The notes beneath the pieces are model-generated. The model made no database searches. It was not told where the DNA came from and saw only the letters and a program-made list of their open reading frames with translations. Shown in pieces: positions 36,557 through 48,032 of a stretch of DNA of 64,000 bases. The stretch's first letter is position 1, and the number at the start of each line of letters is the position of its first letter. A program made the translations under genes and the position numbers. Source of the DNA: Pseudomonas crudilactis (lineage in GTDB: Bacteria; Pseudomonadota; Gammaproteobacteria; Pseudomonadales; Pseudomonadaceae). The DNA is taken from positions 62,001-126,000 of the forward strand of contig NZ_WXVV01000003.1 in assembly GCF_013433315.1 (NCBI RefSeq). Reading direction: 5' to 3'.

Positions 36557-37954
36557 ATGAACGATATCTCCGCTCCCGAGCAATACGATCTGCAAACCGC
36601 TGCCCTGAAGGTGCCGCCGCATTCCATCGAAGCCGAACAGGCTGTACTCGGTGGTCTGATGCTGGACAACAACGCCTGGGAACGCGTGCTCGATCAAGTC
36701 TCCGACGGCGATTTCTATCGGCATGACCACCGTCTGATTTTCCGTGCGATCGCCAAACTGGCCGATCAGAACTCCCCGATCGACGTCGTGACCCTTGCCG
36801 AGCAATTGGACAAGGAAGGTCAGACCTCGCAAGTCGGCGGTCTCGGTTACCTTGGCGAACTGGCGAAAAACACGCCGTCCGTCGCCAACATCAAGGCGTA
36901 TGCGCAGATCGTTCGCGAACGAGCGACCTTGCGCCAGTTGATCGGCATCAGCACCGAGATCGCTGACAGCGCCTTCAACCCTGAAGGTCGTACTGCCGCC
37001 GAGATTCTTGACGAAGCCGAACGGCAGATCTTCCAGATTGCCGAGGCCCGGCCTAAAACCGGCGGCCCGGTAGGTGTAAACGATTTGCTGACCAAGGCCA
37101 TCGACCGCATCGACACCTTGTTCAACACTGACAACGCCATCACTGGCTTGTCCACCGGCTACACCGACCTCGACGAGAAGACCAGCGGCCTGCAGCCGTC
37201 CGACTTGATCATCGTCGCCGGCCGTCCGTCGATGGGTAAAACCACCTTTGCGATGAACCTGGTGGAAAACGCTGTGTTGCGCAGCGAGAAGGCGGTTCTG
37301 GTGTACTCCCTCGAGATGCCAGGCGAATCGCTGATCATGCGTATGCTCTCCTCGCTGGGGCGCATCGATCAGACCAAAGTGCGTTCCGGTCAACTGGAAG
37401 ACGATGACTGGCCGCGCCTGACTTCAGCGGTCAACCTGCTCAACGATCGCAAACTGTTCATCGATGACACCGCCGGTATCAGCCCGTCGGAAATGCGTGC
37501 GCGGACCCGGCGCCTGGTGCGTGAACACGGCGACGTCGGCCTGATCATGATCGACTACCTGCAACTGATGCAGATCCCCGGTTCCAGCGGTGACAACCGT
37601 ACCAACGAAATTTCCGAGATCTCGCGATCTCTGAAAGCGCTGGCCAAGGAGTTCAACTGCCCGGTAGTCGCCCTGTCGCAGCTCAACCGTTCCCTCGAAC
37701 AGCGTCCCAACAAGCGTCCGGTGAACTCCGACTTGCGTGAATCCGGAGCGATCGAGCAGGACGCCGACGTGATCATGTTCGTCTATCGCGACGAGGTGTA
37801 TCACCCGGAAACCGAACACAAGGGCATCGCCGAAATCATCATCGGCAAGCAGCGTAACGGCCCGATCGGTTTTATCCGCCTGGCGTTCATCGGCAAATAC
37901 ACCCGTTTCGAAAACCTAGCGCCCGGCAGCTACAACTTCGACGACGACGAATGA
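36557..37954 (+). CDS. dnaB: Replicative DNA helicase DnaB
   Basis: A 465-residue hexameric 5'-3' helicase of the replication fork. N-terminal domain (about 20-120, PPHSIEAEQAVLGGLML), linker, then a RecA-like C-terminal domain with Walker A GRPSMGKTTFAMN (about 223-235), Walker B IDYLQLMQ, and LSQLNRSLEQR. No intein interrupts the P-loop. ATG at 36557 gives MNDISAPEQ; an upstream in-frame ATG at 36506 lies in the terminator tail region. Confidence 0.97.
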   Translation: MNDISAPEQYDLQTAALKVPPHSIEAEQAVLGGLMLDNNAWERVLDQVSDGDFYRHDHRLIFRAIAKLADQNSPIDVVTLAEQLDKEGQTSQVGGLGYLGELAKNTPSVANIKAYAQIVRERATLRQLIGISTEIADSAFNPEGRTAAEILDEAERQIFQIAEARPKTGGPVGVNDLLTKAIDRIDTLFNTDNAITGLSTGYTDLDEKTSGLQPSDLIIVAGRPSMGKTTFAMNLVENAVLRSEKAVLVYSLEMPGESLIMRMLSSLGRIDQTKVRSGQLEDDDWPRLTSAVNLLNDRKLFIDDTAGISPSEMRARTRRLVREHGDVGLIMIDYLQLMQIPGSSGDNRTNEISEISRSLKALAKEFNCPVVALSQLNRSLEQRPNKRPVNSDLRESGAIEQDADVIMFVYRDEVYHPETEHKGIAEIIIGKQRNGPIGFIRLAFIGKYTRFENLAPGSYNFDDDE

Positions 37955-37982
37955 GTGTTGGCCGAAGTCATTCGGCCAACAC
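37955..37982. terminator. Hairpin between dnaB and the NEL effector gene
   Basis: Perfect 12-bp stem GTGTTGGCCGAA/TTCGGCCAACAC with loop GTCA, starting one base after the dnaB stop, between convergent genes. No U-tract on either strand. Confidence 0.65.
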
Positions 37983-37998
37983 CCGCTCTTGCGCTGTG

Positions 37999-40900
37999 TT
38001 ACGTGCTTTCGCCCGCGGGTTCTTCGACGTTGTCGCGGGTCGCATGCCCGGCCAGTTCCAGCTGGGTCAGCGTTTCGATCAAGGCCGCTTCCTCGATCGC
38101 AAGCGGCGCTTGCAGCGCTCTGGATTGCGCGTCGTATTCGGCAAACGATAGTTCGTTGGCAGCATAAGACTCATCGAGTGTCGCCTGGCGGTCCTGAAAC
38201 GGCTGACGCTGAGCTTCGAACTGCGATTGGTATTTGTGGATGACAAACTCCTGCCAGAACTCTCTCGATAACAGAGCCTGAAATTCTTCGGGCGAGTTAT
38301 CCAGTGCGATGATTTTTTCGTATGCGGCATCCATCTGTGCTTTTGACACATTGACCAGATGCCCGAAACCCATTCGCTCGGGCTGCCCCGGCAGTTGCAA
38401 ACGGTCTTTCAGACCGTGGCGATAAAAAAGCCTGATTTCGACTTCTTCTGAGACATGCGGGGCTGGAAGCGCCTGAGTCTCCTGGCCCTGCCTGGATTCG
38501 AGGATGCTCGCCTCTCGTTGCGCAATGTCCGCCGATGCGATTTTGTCGACCTCATGCAAGCGAAACAAGGCCTTGGACAATGCAGTAAGTTGCGGACCTT
38601 GTGCCTGATCCCGAGCCAGGCTGCGAGCGTTATGCATCATCATCCGGGTTTCCAGATTGGCGAACGTGAAGGCTGCCCGATCGCAGCAGGCTGCCTCGCC
38701 TGACCGTTCGAACAATTCGCTGCGCAGGCGTTCGGATTGCGGGTTGTTTTCGGTAATGCTGTCGATCAGTTTCCAGACCCGTTGCTGAAGGTCGTTATGG
38801 CCGGCGGGAACATGCAGCAGACGGGCAAGGGTATTGAACAGCCCATCGGAGCCTTGCTGGTTACGCAGTGTTCGCCATTGGGCTCTTCGGGTTGACAGCA
38901 GATCGGTTGGCATCCCGACTGTCCAGCGAGCCATTGGGTTGTCGGTGGTGACTCGGCGCACAACAGGCGCGTGGCCGTCCGCCGTGTCGAGCAGGTTGTT
39001 CCGGCCGGTCAGCGGCATCTCTGCCTCAATCAGTCGGTCGTTGTAATGGTTCAGCCGGGTACGTGTCTCTGCCGACAGTGGATTGTCGGTGATGTTGGTC
39101 ACGTTGTTGACGCGAGCCGTGTGTGCAAGTCGCTCGTCCGGCGGGGCAATGACGGGATCGGGGATTTCCTCGATCCGGTTGTTGCTCAGGTTAACGGTAT
39201 CCAATAGGGGTTGATCGGCAATGCCGGCAGGAAAGGTGTCGATGCCTGTGTTGGCCAGATTGATTGAGCGCATGTCGATTATCCGGCTGAAATCCGGGGC
39301 GATGGCCAATTGTGGATTGTCATGCAGCCACAATGCTCGCAGTGTTGTGCGTTCTGACAAAGCGCGGGCGGTGTCGTCCGTCAGGACGATCTGGTTGTTC
39401 TGCAGAAACAGTCGGGTCAGACCGTTCATTTCTCCAGCGGCGGGCGGCAATTCGCGCAGTTGATTGCGTGAAAGATCCAGCCAGCGTACGTGGCGAAAAC
39501 GGGTCAGAAAGCCTTCCGGCGATGTGCTCAGGCCCATATTGCTCAGGTTGAGCGAGCCGACGTGACTGAAGTCTGCGTCGATATCCGGCAGGCTTTGCAG
39601 CCTCAGACCGCGCAGGTCCAGCTCAAGTCCGATGGGGGTCCTGTCATTGGCCAGTTTTTGCGGAGTTTCACGTCGCCAGCAACTGATGATCCGCTGGCTT
39701 GCCGTGGTGCGATCGTTGCGAGTCTCGGCGTTGATTAACACCTGATTCGCGCGAAGATAACCCTGACGGTTGCCACCTCCCGAAAAAACCCACGCGTCCA
39801 GATGGGTTTTCAGTGTGGTGAATTCTCGTTCGAGGCTGGCCAGCCTTGTACCGGCAGTGCCTTGGTCAAGGTTCCACAAATACTCTCTGCACTCCTTGAT
39901 GCTTTTGTTCGGATAGAGGCGGCGATATCGCTGCGCTCGAGAGTTGTCGCTATCGAAAGCAGCGGGATGCGCAGCGTCCAACAGTTGCGGGTGCGCAACG
40001 TGCACACGTCGCCAGTAGCCGTCGAACTTTCTCCAGTAACCTGATGGAAAATCATTGCCCTCCAGTAACGTAGCGCCGTTGATTCGAGCGATCGAGGCCA
40101 ATTGCTCGGGAGCGGGGTTGATGTTTGCCTGCGGCACTTGCGTCAAGTGGTTATTGCGCAAATCAAGGCCCGCCAAAGCAGTTTTGCCCAGCAGGCCAGT
40201 CGGCCACTGATCGATTCCCGTGCTGTTCAAGTCAACGCTTGTCAGCCCGGACATGGCGCTGAAATCGGGGGACGTTTTCAGCGGGTTCTGCGAAAGATTG
40301 ACGATCTGCAGCCGGCTCAGGGTGCTCAGTGCTGCAGCACTTTGCGCATCCAGCTCAAGATTGTTGGCGCTCAGATCCAGTCGGGTCAGCTTGTTCATAT
40401 CGTTCACGCTGGCTGGAAGCTTTTGAAGATTGGAACGGTTGATGGACAGGCTTTCCAGGTTGGTAAAGTTGGCCAGGAAGGTGTCGCCGCTATCCGACCA
40501 GTTCATTTCTTGCAGATCGAGCATCCGGACATGACTGAAATCCGCCGTCAGGGCGGGCAGTGGTCCACTGCCGGGCGGAAGTCTGAGCATTTCCCCCGAC
40601 TCCCGTAGCCAGCAGGCCTTGATGATTCTGGCGACACGTTGCGGTGCCCATCGTCTTGCTGTGGCCGCGTCGATGGAGCCCTGGTATTGATGGCCGGCGA
40701 CATAATCTTCCAGCTGCGTTTCAAGCAGGTCGAAATCCTGCAGGCGGCGAGTCAGTTCCTGATCTCCCAATTGCAGAACGTAATCCTTCGCCGCTTGCGC
40801 ATCCTTGCCCGGGTACATCCGCTGCACCGCGGTCAGCTCGGGAATATTTTCGACCAGCCTGAGACCCTGTGGATGAGCAGAGCCAGACAATGCAGGATGA

Positions 40901-42357
40901 TCCGCAGCGAGGCGGCGCCAATACAGTTCCAGGGTTTTCCAATAGCCGGGAGCAAAGGCGTTGCCCTCAATAAGGGTGACGCCGTTAAGTCTGACGGTGG
41001 CCTCGAGCTGCGCGGCGGGGGGATTGAGCAGCGTCTGGGGTACTTCCTGCAGTTGGTTATTGCGCAAGTCGACGATTTGCAGACCGGTCTGGTGGCGCAA
41101 ACCTGTTGGCCACTGATCCAGTTGCGAATTGCTCAGGTTTAACACTTTCAACCCGGTCAGCGCGCTGAAGTCGGGCGTCATGCTCAGCGGATTGTTCGAC
41201 AGGTTGATGGTTTCAAGATTGCTGAGGGACGTGAATGCAACTGCGGTTGGTGTGTCCAGCCGGATCCGGTTGGCGCTCAAATCCAACGTTCTCAAGTTGC
41301 CCATCTGCGCGACCGCTGCCGGCAGTTTATCCAGCGTGGCGCGGGTGACCGTCAATTGCTCCAGGCGCGAGAATCCGCTGAGAAAAGTGTCGGCTGCGGG
41401 CGTCCAGGTGATGGAGTCCAGAGACAGTTCCCGGACATGGCTGAAATCAGCCTGCAATGCCGGCAGGGGGCCGCTGCCAGGCGCAAGCTTCAATGATGTC
41501 CCGGTCTCTCGGCGAAAGCAGCGTTTTATTTCCTGGGTGACGTGTTCTGCCCAGTCTTTTGCTATTGCTGGCGTCGAAGATGATTCGGTGCTCCAGAGCG
41601 TCAGTTGATGCTTGAGCGTTTTGTATTCGGTTTCGCGTCGACTCAACCCGCCTTCGATGTCGCTGCCCAGCGAGCGGATGTAAGCGCCAATCTGTTCCTC
41701 ACTCATGGCGCGGAACAGCCTCTTTGCGCGAGCGTGTGGACTGCGCAGCCGATTGATGATGGCGGCAACCCGGTCTGCCAATTGTCGATGAGCAGGGCGT
41801 ACGTGCCCGTCACCGGGCCGGGGCAATCCACGATTGCTTGGCGTGGCCGACGTAGACGGGGCGGGTTGGGGGCGTTCCTGTGGGTGCCAGAGCCCGCTTT
41901 CGGTGTCACGCAGCAGCACCGGGCCGAGCGCTTCCAGATCGATTGATAAGCGGGCTCGATACTGTCGGGTCAGCGTGTCGACTCCGACAAGCACCGTGCC
42001 GCCGTTGGGGACATCGACGTAACGTCGCCCCCTGTGCACCCGGAAACCCTCGGCATTTGGACCTTGCAGGTCAGCGGGGGTGGCAATCCAGTAATGTTCC
42101 AGTGGCCATTGCTCACGCGTGATCGCGGCTATTGGTGGCGCTGACTCACTGATCGTTACCGCCGGTATTGGCGCGATGCTATCGAGGCTGGCGTCGCTCG
42201 CGGGTCTGCCGAGACCTTCACGGTTCAGTGTTCCTCGTGAGCTCGATGGGCCGAAATCGACATGCGGTGGTGTCTCGGACCTTACTGTTTCCGATTCTTG
42301 CCGGGTCGGTCGTACGGGGCTTTCAACGGTGCCTTTGAAAGGCAGTCGTGGTGACAT
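37999..42357 (-). CDS. LRR protein with NEL-type E3 ubiquitin ligase domain (putative effector)
   Basis: A 1452-residue protein. An N-terminal disordered Ser/Pro region (1-80) is followed by a module (about 87-160) shared with the neighbouring 870-residue protein. Then come three related leucine-rich blocks at about 305-490, 605-790 and 925-1115, each introduced by DFSHV and, in the first two, followed by a YWRR helix. The C-terminal part (about 1140-1452) fits a NEL domain: WRTLRNQQGSDGLF, QQRVWKLIDSI, LRSELFER, then ACCDRAAFTF, where Cys1224 and Asp1226 form the C-x-D motif of IpaH/SspH ligases. Such ligases ubiquitinate host proteins after secretion. No signal peptide; the secretion route is unknown. 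AAGGAAG precedes the ATG. Confidence 0.87.
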   Translation of the reverse strand: MSPRLPFKGTVESPVRPTRQESETVRSETPPHVDFGPSSSRGTLNREGLGRPASDASLDSIAPIPAVTISESAPPIAAITREQWPLEHYWIATPADLQGPNAEGFRVHRGRRYVDVPNGGTVLVGVDTLTRQYRARLSIDLEALGPVLLRDTESGLWHPQERPQPAPSTSATPSNRGLPRPGDGHVRPAHRQLADRVAAIINRLRSPHARAKRLFRAMSEEQIGAYIRSLGSDIEGGLSRRETEYKTLKHQLTLWSTESSSTPAIAKDWAEHVTQEIKRCFRRETGTSLKLAPGSGPLPALQADFSHVRELSLDSITWTPAADTFLSGFSRLEQLTVTRATLDKLPAAVAQMGNLRTLDLSANRIRLDTPTAVAFTSLSNLETINLSNNPLSMTPDFSALTGLKVLNLSNSQLDQWPTGLRHQTGLQIVDLRNNQLQEVPQTLLNPPAAQLEATVRLNGVTLIEGNAFAPGYWKTLELYWRRLAADHPALSGSAHPQGLRLVENIPELTAVQRMYPGKDAQAAKDYVLQLGDQELTRRLQDFDLLETQLEDYVAGHQYQGSIDAATARRWAPQRVARIIKACWLRESGEMLRLPPGSGPLPALTADFSHVRMLDLQEMNWSDSGDTFLANFTNLESLSINRSNLQKLPASVNDMNKLTRLDLSANNLELDAQSAAALSTLSRLQIVNLSQNPLKTSPDFSAMSGLTSVDLNSTGIDQWPTGLLGKTALAGLDLRNNHLTQVPQANINPAPEQLASIARINGATLLEGNDFPSGYWRKFDGYWRRVHVAHPQLLDAAHPAAFDSDNSRAQRYRRLYPNKSIKECREYLWNLDQGTAGTRLASLEREFTTLKTHLDAWVFSGGGNRQGYLRANQVLINAETRNDRTTASQRIISCWRRETPQKLANDRTPIGLELDLRGLRLQSLPDIDADFSHVGSLNLSNMGLSTSPEGFLTRFRHVRWLDLSRNQLRELPPAAGEMNGLTRLFLQNNQIVLTDDTARALSERTTLRALWLHDNPQLAIAPDFSRIIDMRSINLANTGIDTFPAGIADQPLLDTVNLSNNRIEEIPDPVIAPPDERLAHTARVNNVTNITDNPLSAETRTRLNHYNDRLIEAEMPLTGRNNLLDTADGHAPVVRRVTTDNPMARWTVGMPTDLLSTRRAQWRTLRNQQGSDGLFNTLARLLHVPAGHNDLQQRVWKLIDSITENNPQSERLRSELFERSGEAACCDRAAFTFANLETRMMMHNARSLARDQAQGPQLTALSKALFRLHEVDKIASADIAQREASILESRQGQETQALPAPHVSEEVEIRLFYRHGLKDRLQLPGQPERMGFGHLVNVSKAQMDAAYEKIIALDNSPEEFQALLSREFWQEFVIHKYQSQFEAQRQPFQDRQATLDESYAANELSFAEYDAQSRALQAPLAIEEAALIETLTQLELAGHATRDNVEEPAGEST

Positions 42358-42471
42358 TTTTTCTTCCTTGCAGGTTTGCTATCAGGGCCCGCGAACGGGC
42401 GCCGACAGCGTTCGGCGTCATTGCCTGGTGGTTGTCACAGGGTCGCAAGCGCGGTGCTCGGGCGTGGCCGT

Positions 42472-45084
42472 TTACTCGGCAAGCACTGCGGCGTTGTCTG
42501 CCAATGTGAATATCTTGTGCGCTGTTTTGCCATCGAACCTCTCTCGCCAGATCGGCACATGCACCAGACCGGCCAGTTCATCGCGGCGCTGCGACTCGAT
42601 CCCGCGTTTGCTCTGTTCCAGGGTTTTCAGGTGGCTGCCCTTGATAGTGAAATTCAGCGGGTGGCTGTCCTGCTTGTCATAGTGGAAGTGGGCTTGCCAC
42701 AACGGTCCGCCGTCAGCGCGATCAGAGATGGCGTAAACGTCGAGGAATGACTTGTCCTTGCCTTTGCCCAACGCCTTGCGATCAACGGTCTTGCTCACAT
42801 TGAGCTCGGCGCGATCCAGCAGATAATTCAGGCGCATGATGTCCAGCACGTCTTTGTTCTTGTACATCCGCACCAGAATCTCTTGCCCTTGGCTGGTCAA
42901 TGAGTCGGCTGCGGTTCGCAGGCGTGCGGCCAAATCGATGATCCCTCTATCTTCGCCCTCGCTTGCGTGGTTCTCCAGCCGTCTGGCCTGCTCGTTGAGC
43001 AAATCGCTTTCCTTGCCCAGACTTTCGATGATCTCTGTCGGGTTGGTTTTTCTGGCTTCCTGGGCGCTCGCATCGAGCATGTGATTCTCATGGCTGGCCA
43101 GTAACCGGATTGCCTCGCCGACCAGTTGCGAGCGTGGTACGCGGACAATCGGCGGGAGCACCGGCAGCCACTCGTCTTGTCTTTTTTCGTAGCGCCTGGG
43201 CGGCGAATCGGGCCGCAACGGATCGGGAACCTTGATGATGATGCTCCCGTCCGGGGCGGTTTCAGTCTCCCCGACCAGTACCCTGTAAGTGCCGTGCTGA
43301 CGGGTTCGGAACATTTTCTTGGCGGGGGCGGGACGGCTTGTATCGGCGTAGACCGGTTGCGTCGGAATGAAGTCGAAATCAATGTCCTGATCGAGGCTCG
43401 GCAGATCGGATCGGCGCATCGAAACGTCAAGTATTTCAGTCAGTTTGCCTTCGATTTTCTTCTCGATCGGATCGATCAGAGCAATGATCTCCTCAAGGTA
43501 TTGGCTCCTCGGGCTTTGCGAGCTCAGCAGCATCTCAAAGCGGCTCCGGTCTCCTTTCAACTGATCAATAGCCAGCAGCAGCGCCATGGGATGCTCGCGC
43601 TCTGGAACATTGCCCAGATCCCCGGTAATCAGGTCGAGGGCTGATAGCGAGGGCATGGTCGTGTCAGGCGGCTGGTCGGGAGTGTCGGCAAACAGGTGCA
43701 CATAAAGCGCCAGTTTGTTGAAGTTGATGCGATCCGCTGCGGGTACCTGCCGGCCGAGTTCAGTCAGTTGCGCGGCCGCTCCGGGAGACGCTTTTCTGAT
43801 TTGCTCCATCACCACCTGGCGCTCGTCGAGAATCTTCAGTTTCTTGTTCAGGTGAGTGATGATTTTCCTGCAATTGTCGGCACTCATGTCTGTCACCTCA
43901 GGCCTGGTTCTGAGGTCCATGACGGCCATGAGCCTGTTGAGGTATTCGACGCGCTCTATCCGGAAGGTGTGCAGTTCTTCCTTGAATAGCCCGCCTGCCT
44001 TGAGGATGGTCATCCAGTCCTTGTTGTCGACGAGCGACTGAACAAAAGCCGTTTGTTTTCTGATGTGCTTGAGCAAATGCACTTCAACGGCGACCAGGGC
44101 CGCGGTCCTGGCGGGGCCATCCGCCTGTTGTCGGGCTCGACTCCAGAGGGCGTCGTACTGCGTGGATGATTCGATCAGGGCGGTGTGGGCATTCTGGAAG
44201 GGTTCATAGCGTTGCATCAGGAGGGCCATTTTGGCCTGCGTCGAGTCATTGCGGGGCATGCCACCCCTCAGCCCCGTAAGCACGGAGACCCAGACGTTTG
44301 CCTCGTTGCGAGTGATCGCCCGGGTTTTACCGCTGCGACTGGCGCGGTAGATGTTCGCGCTGTCGTTGGCCACCGGATCCTTTGGGTTAACAATACGCCA
44401 CACCTTGTGCGCCGGGCTCGACGCGTCGAGATCTTGCATCGCCTGATACGCGTGGTTGTGGATGATCACGTAGAGCTTGCCGTCGTGGCGAAACAAACCA
44501 TCGCTGCCGGGCTCGGCTGTGCGCAAATCCAGATCAGTGCGAAACGGCTGAAGGCTTGCGTCGGTGGGCGGGACGTTGCCGGCGTCAACATCATTGAGTG
44601 GGTGCCAGACGCCACTGTCGACGTCGCGTAATAGCAGCGGCCCAGAGGGGTGCAGTTCGCTCGATAGCCGGGCCCGGTACAGTCCCGTGTCCGGCTGCAC
44701 TGCGACCAGAACGATGCCGCCATCGGGGACGTCGACGTACAGCCGTTTGTTGTACACCCTGAATCCTTCGCTGTCGGCAGGCGGCAGTTTTGCCGTGGTA
44801 CTGACCCAGTAATGCTTTAGCGGCTGATCGGTGACGAGACGGACTTCAGCGGGGGCTGGGGTCGGGCGAATCATGACAGTCGCTGCTGGCAGGATCGCAT
44901 CGAGGTCTTTAACGCCGGGTGGCGGGGTCCGCGGTTTCGGGGTTTCGCCATGAAGCCACGGATCGAGGCCTTTGCGGCCCGGCGTATCTGATGTCTTTGT
45001 GTCGCCGTCCACCGGTCGATTCGAGCGGATATGGACGTCCACGTCCACGTAGGCGGTGCCATTGCGAGGCGGTTTTACTGCCAT
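42472..45084 (-). CDS. Large protein sharing N-terminal module with the NEL effector
   Basis: An 870-residue protein. Residues about 89-163 (from LKHYW to SGVWHP) match residues 87-161 of the neighbouring LRR/NEL protein at about 43 of 75 positions by eye. Residues about 195-275 (GLFRHDGKLYVIIHNHAY, RIVNPKDPVA, NIYRASRSG) look like a second, diverged module of the same kind. The centre (about 290-600) is helical; the C-terminus has PLWQAHFHYDK and FTIKGSHLKTLEQ, which I recall from large Pseudomonas toxin-like proteins without being able to name the family. No signal peptide or transmembrane segment. It ends 114 bp before the NEL gene on the same strand and may be its operon partner. Function unknown; an effector or toxin role is inferred. 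Confidence 0.75.
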   Translation of the reverse strand: MAVKPPRNGTAYVDVDVHIRSNRPVDGDTKTSDTPGRKGLDPWLHGETPKPRTPPPGVKDLDAILPAATVMIRPTPAPAEVRLVTDQPLKHYWVSTTAKLPPADSEGFRVYNKRLYVDVPDGGIVLVAVQPDTGLYRARLSSELHPSGPLLLRDVDSGVWHPLNDVDAGNVPPTDASLQPFRTDLDLRTAEPGSDGLFRHDGKLYVIIHNHAYQAMQDLDASSPAHKVWRIVNPKDPVANDSANIYRASRSGKTRAITRNEANVWVSVLTGLRGGMPRNDSTQAKMALLMQRYEPFQNAHTALIESSTQYDALWSRARQQADGPARTAALVAVEVHLLKHIRKQTAFVQSLVDNKDWMTILKAGGLFKEELHTFRIERVEYLNRLMAVMDLRTRPEVTDMSADNCRKIITHLNKKLKILDERQVVMEQIRKASPGAAAQLTELGRQVPAADRINFNKLALYVHLFADTPDQPPDTTMPSLSALDLITGDLGNVPEREHPMALLLAIDQLKGDRSRFEMLLSSQSPRSQYLEEIIALIDPIEKKIEGKLTEILDVSMRRSDLPSLDQDIDFDFIPTQPVYADTSRPAPAKKMFRTRQHGTYRVLVGETETAPDGSIIIKVPDPLRPDSPPRRYEKRQDEWLPVLPPIVRVPRSQLVGEAIRLLASHENHMLDASAQEARKTNPTEIIESLGKESDLLNEQARRLENHASEGEDRGIIDLAARLRTAADSLTSQGQEILVRMYKNKDVLDIMRLNYLLDRAELNVSKTVDRKALGKGKDKSFLDVYAISDRADGGPLWQAHFHYDKQDSHPLNFTIKGSHLKTLEQSKRGIESQRRDELAGLVHVPIWRERFDGKTAHKIFTLADNAAVLAE

Positions 45085-45310
45085 GTTTCTTCATCCTTGA
45101 AAAAGTGGCGGCTGCAGCACCCGTTCATCGAGTACTGCAAGGCATTCAGCGTCATTGCCGCTGTCTGGCGGGTTGAAAGTCACCGGAGATTTTCTGCTCG
45201 AAGTGCGCAGAGCGGGTTGTCACTAGAAACCGACCATTGCCGTCGGAATTGGTCAAAATTTGTGCTATATTCCGCGCCCGCGATTTTTCACTTCAACACC
45301 GGTCGTCGAC
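45085..45310. other. Divergent gap between effector gene and ygiQ
   Basis: 226 bp upstream of both genes. It holds a TATATT hexamer about 45 bp before the ygiQ start but no matching -35 at proper spacing. No gene or repeat is seen. Confidence 0.3.
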
Positions 45311-47623
<2,313 letters not shown>

Positions 47624-47643
47624 ACATCGCTTGAGCTGAACAG

Positions 47644-47669
47644 AACGCCAACCTTCGGGTTGGCGTTTT
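47644..47669 (+). terminator. Intrinsic terminator after ygiQ
   Basis: Perfect 10-bp stem AACGCCAACC/GGTTGGCGTT with loop TTCG and T4 at the end. Confidence 0.88.
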
Positions 47670-47701
47670 GCATTTCTGCCGTTGGATTTATGTGGGCCGC
47701 A

Positions 47702-47875
47702 AGATCCATCCCCCTCACCCCAGCCCTCTCCCCCATGGGGGGCGAGGGGGAAGGGAGCAGATCTTCATGCTTTTCAAGATCTGAGTTCGACTCAAGACTT
47801 TCAAGTCGGCGTATCTCTAACATTCACCTCGGTCAGTCCCCTCTCCCTCTGGGAGAGGGCTAGGGTGAGGGGCTC
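47702..47875. repeat. MITE-like intergenic repeat, copy 2
   Basis: Second copy of the element at 6437-6622, about 174 bp. Terminal inverted repeats are CCCTCACCCCAGCCCTCTCCC (47712-47732) and GGGAGAGGGCTAGGGTGAGGG (47851-47871), 20 of 21 matching. The right arm is intact here, unlike copy 1. No coding content. It fills the 409-bp gap between ygiQ and the transglutaminase gene. Confidence 0.85.
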
Positions 47876-48032
47876 TTCGCAACATTTACGTGCAATCAGC
47901 CCAAACCATTTCCCCGCATCGCCCGATTTTGGTGCTGTACTGCCCTAAGCATTCCGGGAAAGCGCCCGAGCCCTCTGCATGGCATAAGTCTTGCGCGCTT
48001 TCGAATACGCTTAGGCTCGCAGGAGGCACGCC

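Noticed and set aside
38079-39738. Several 60-90 codon plus-strand frames inside the effector gene
   Set aside because: All lie antisense to the NEL/LRR gene and look like its shadows; none has a good SD and family match.
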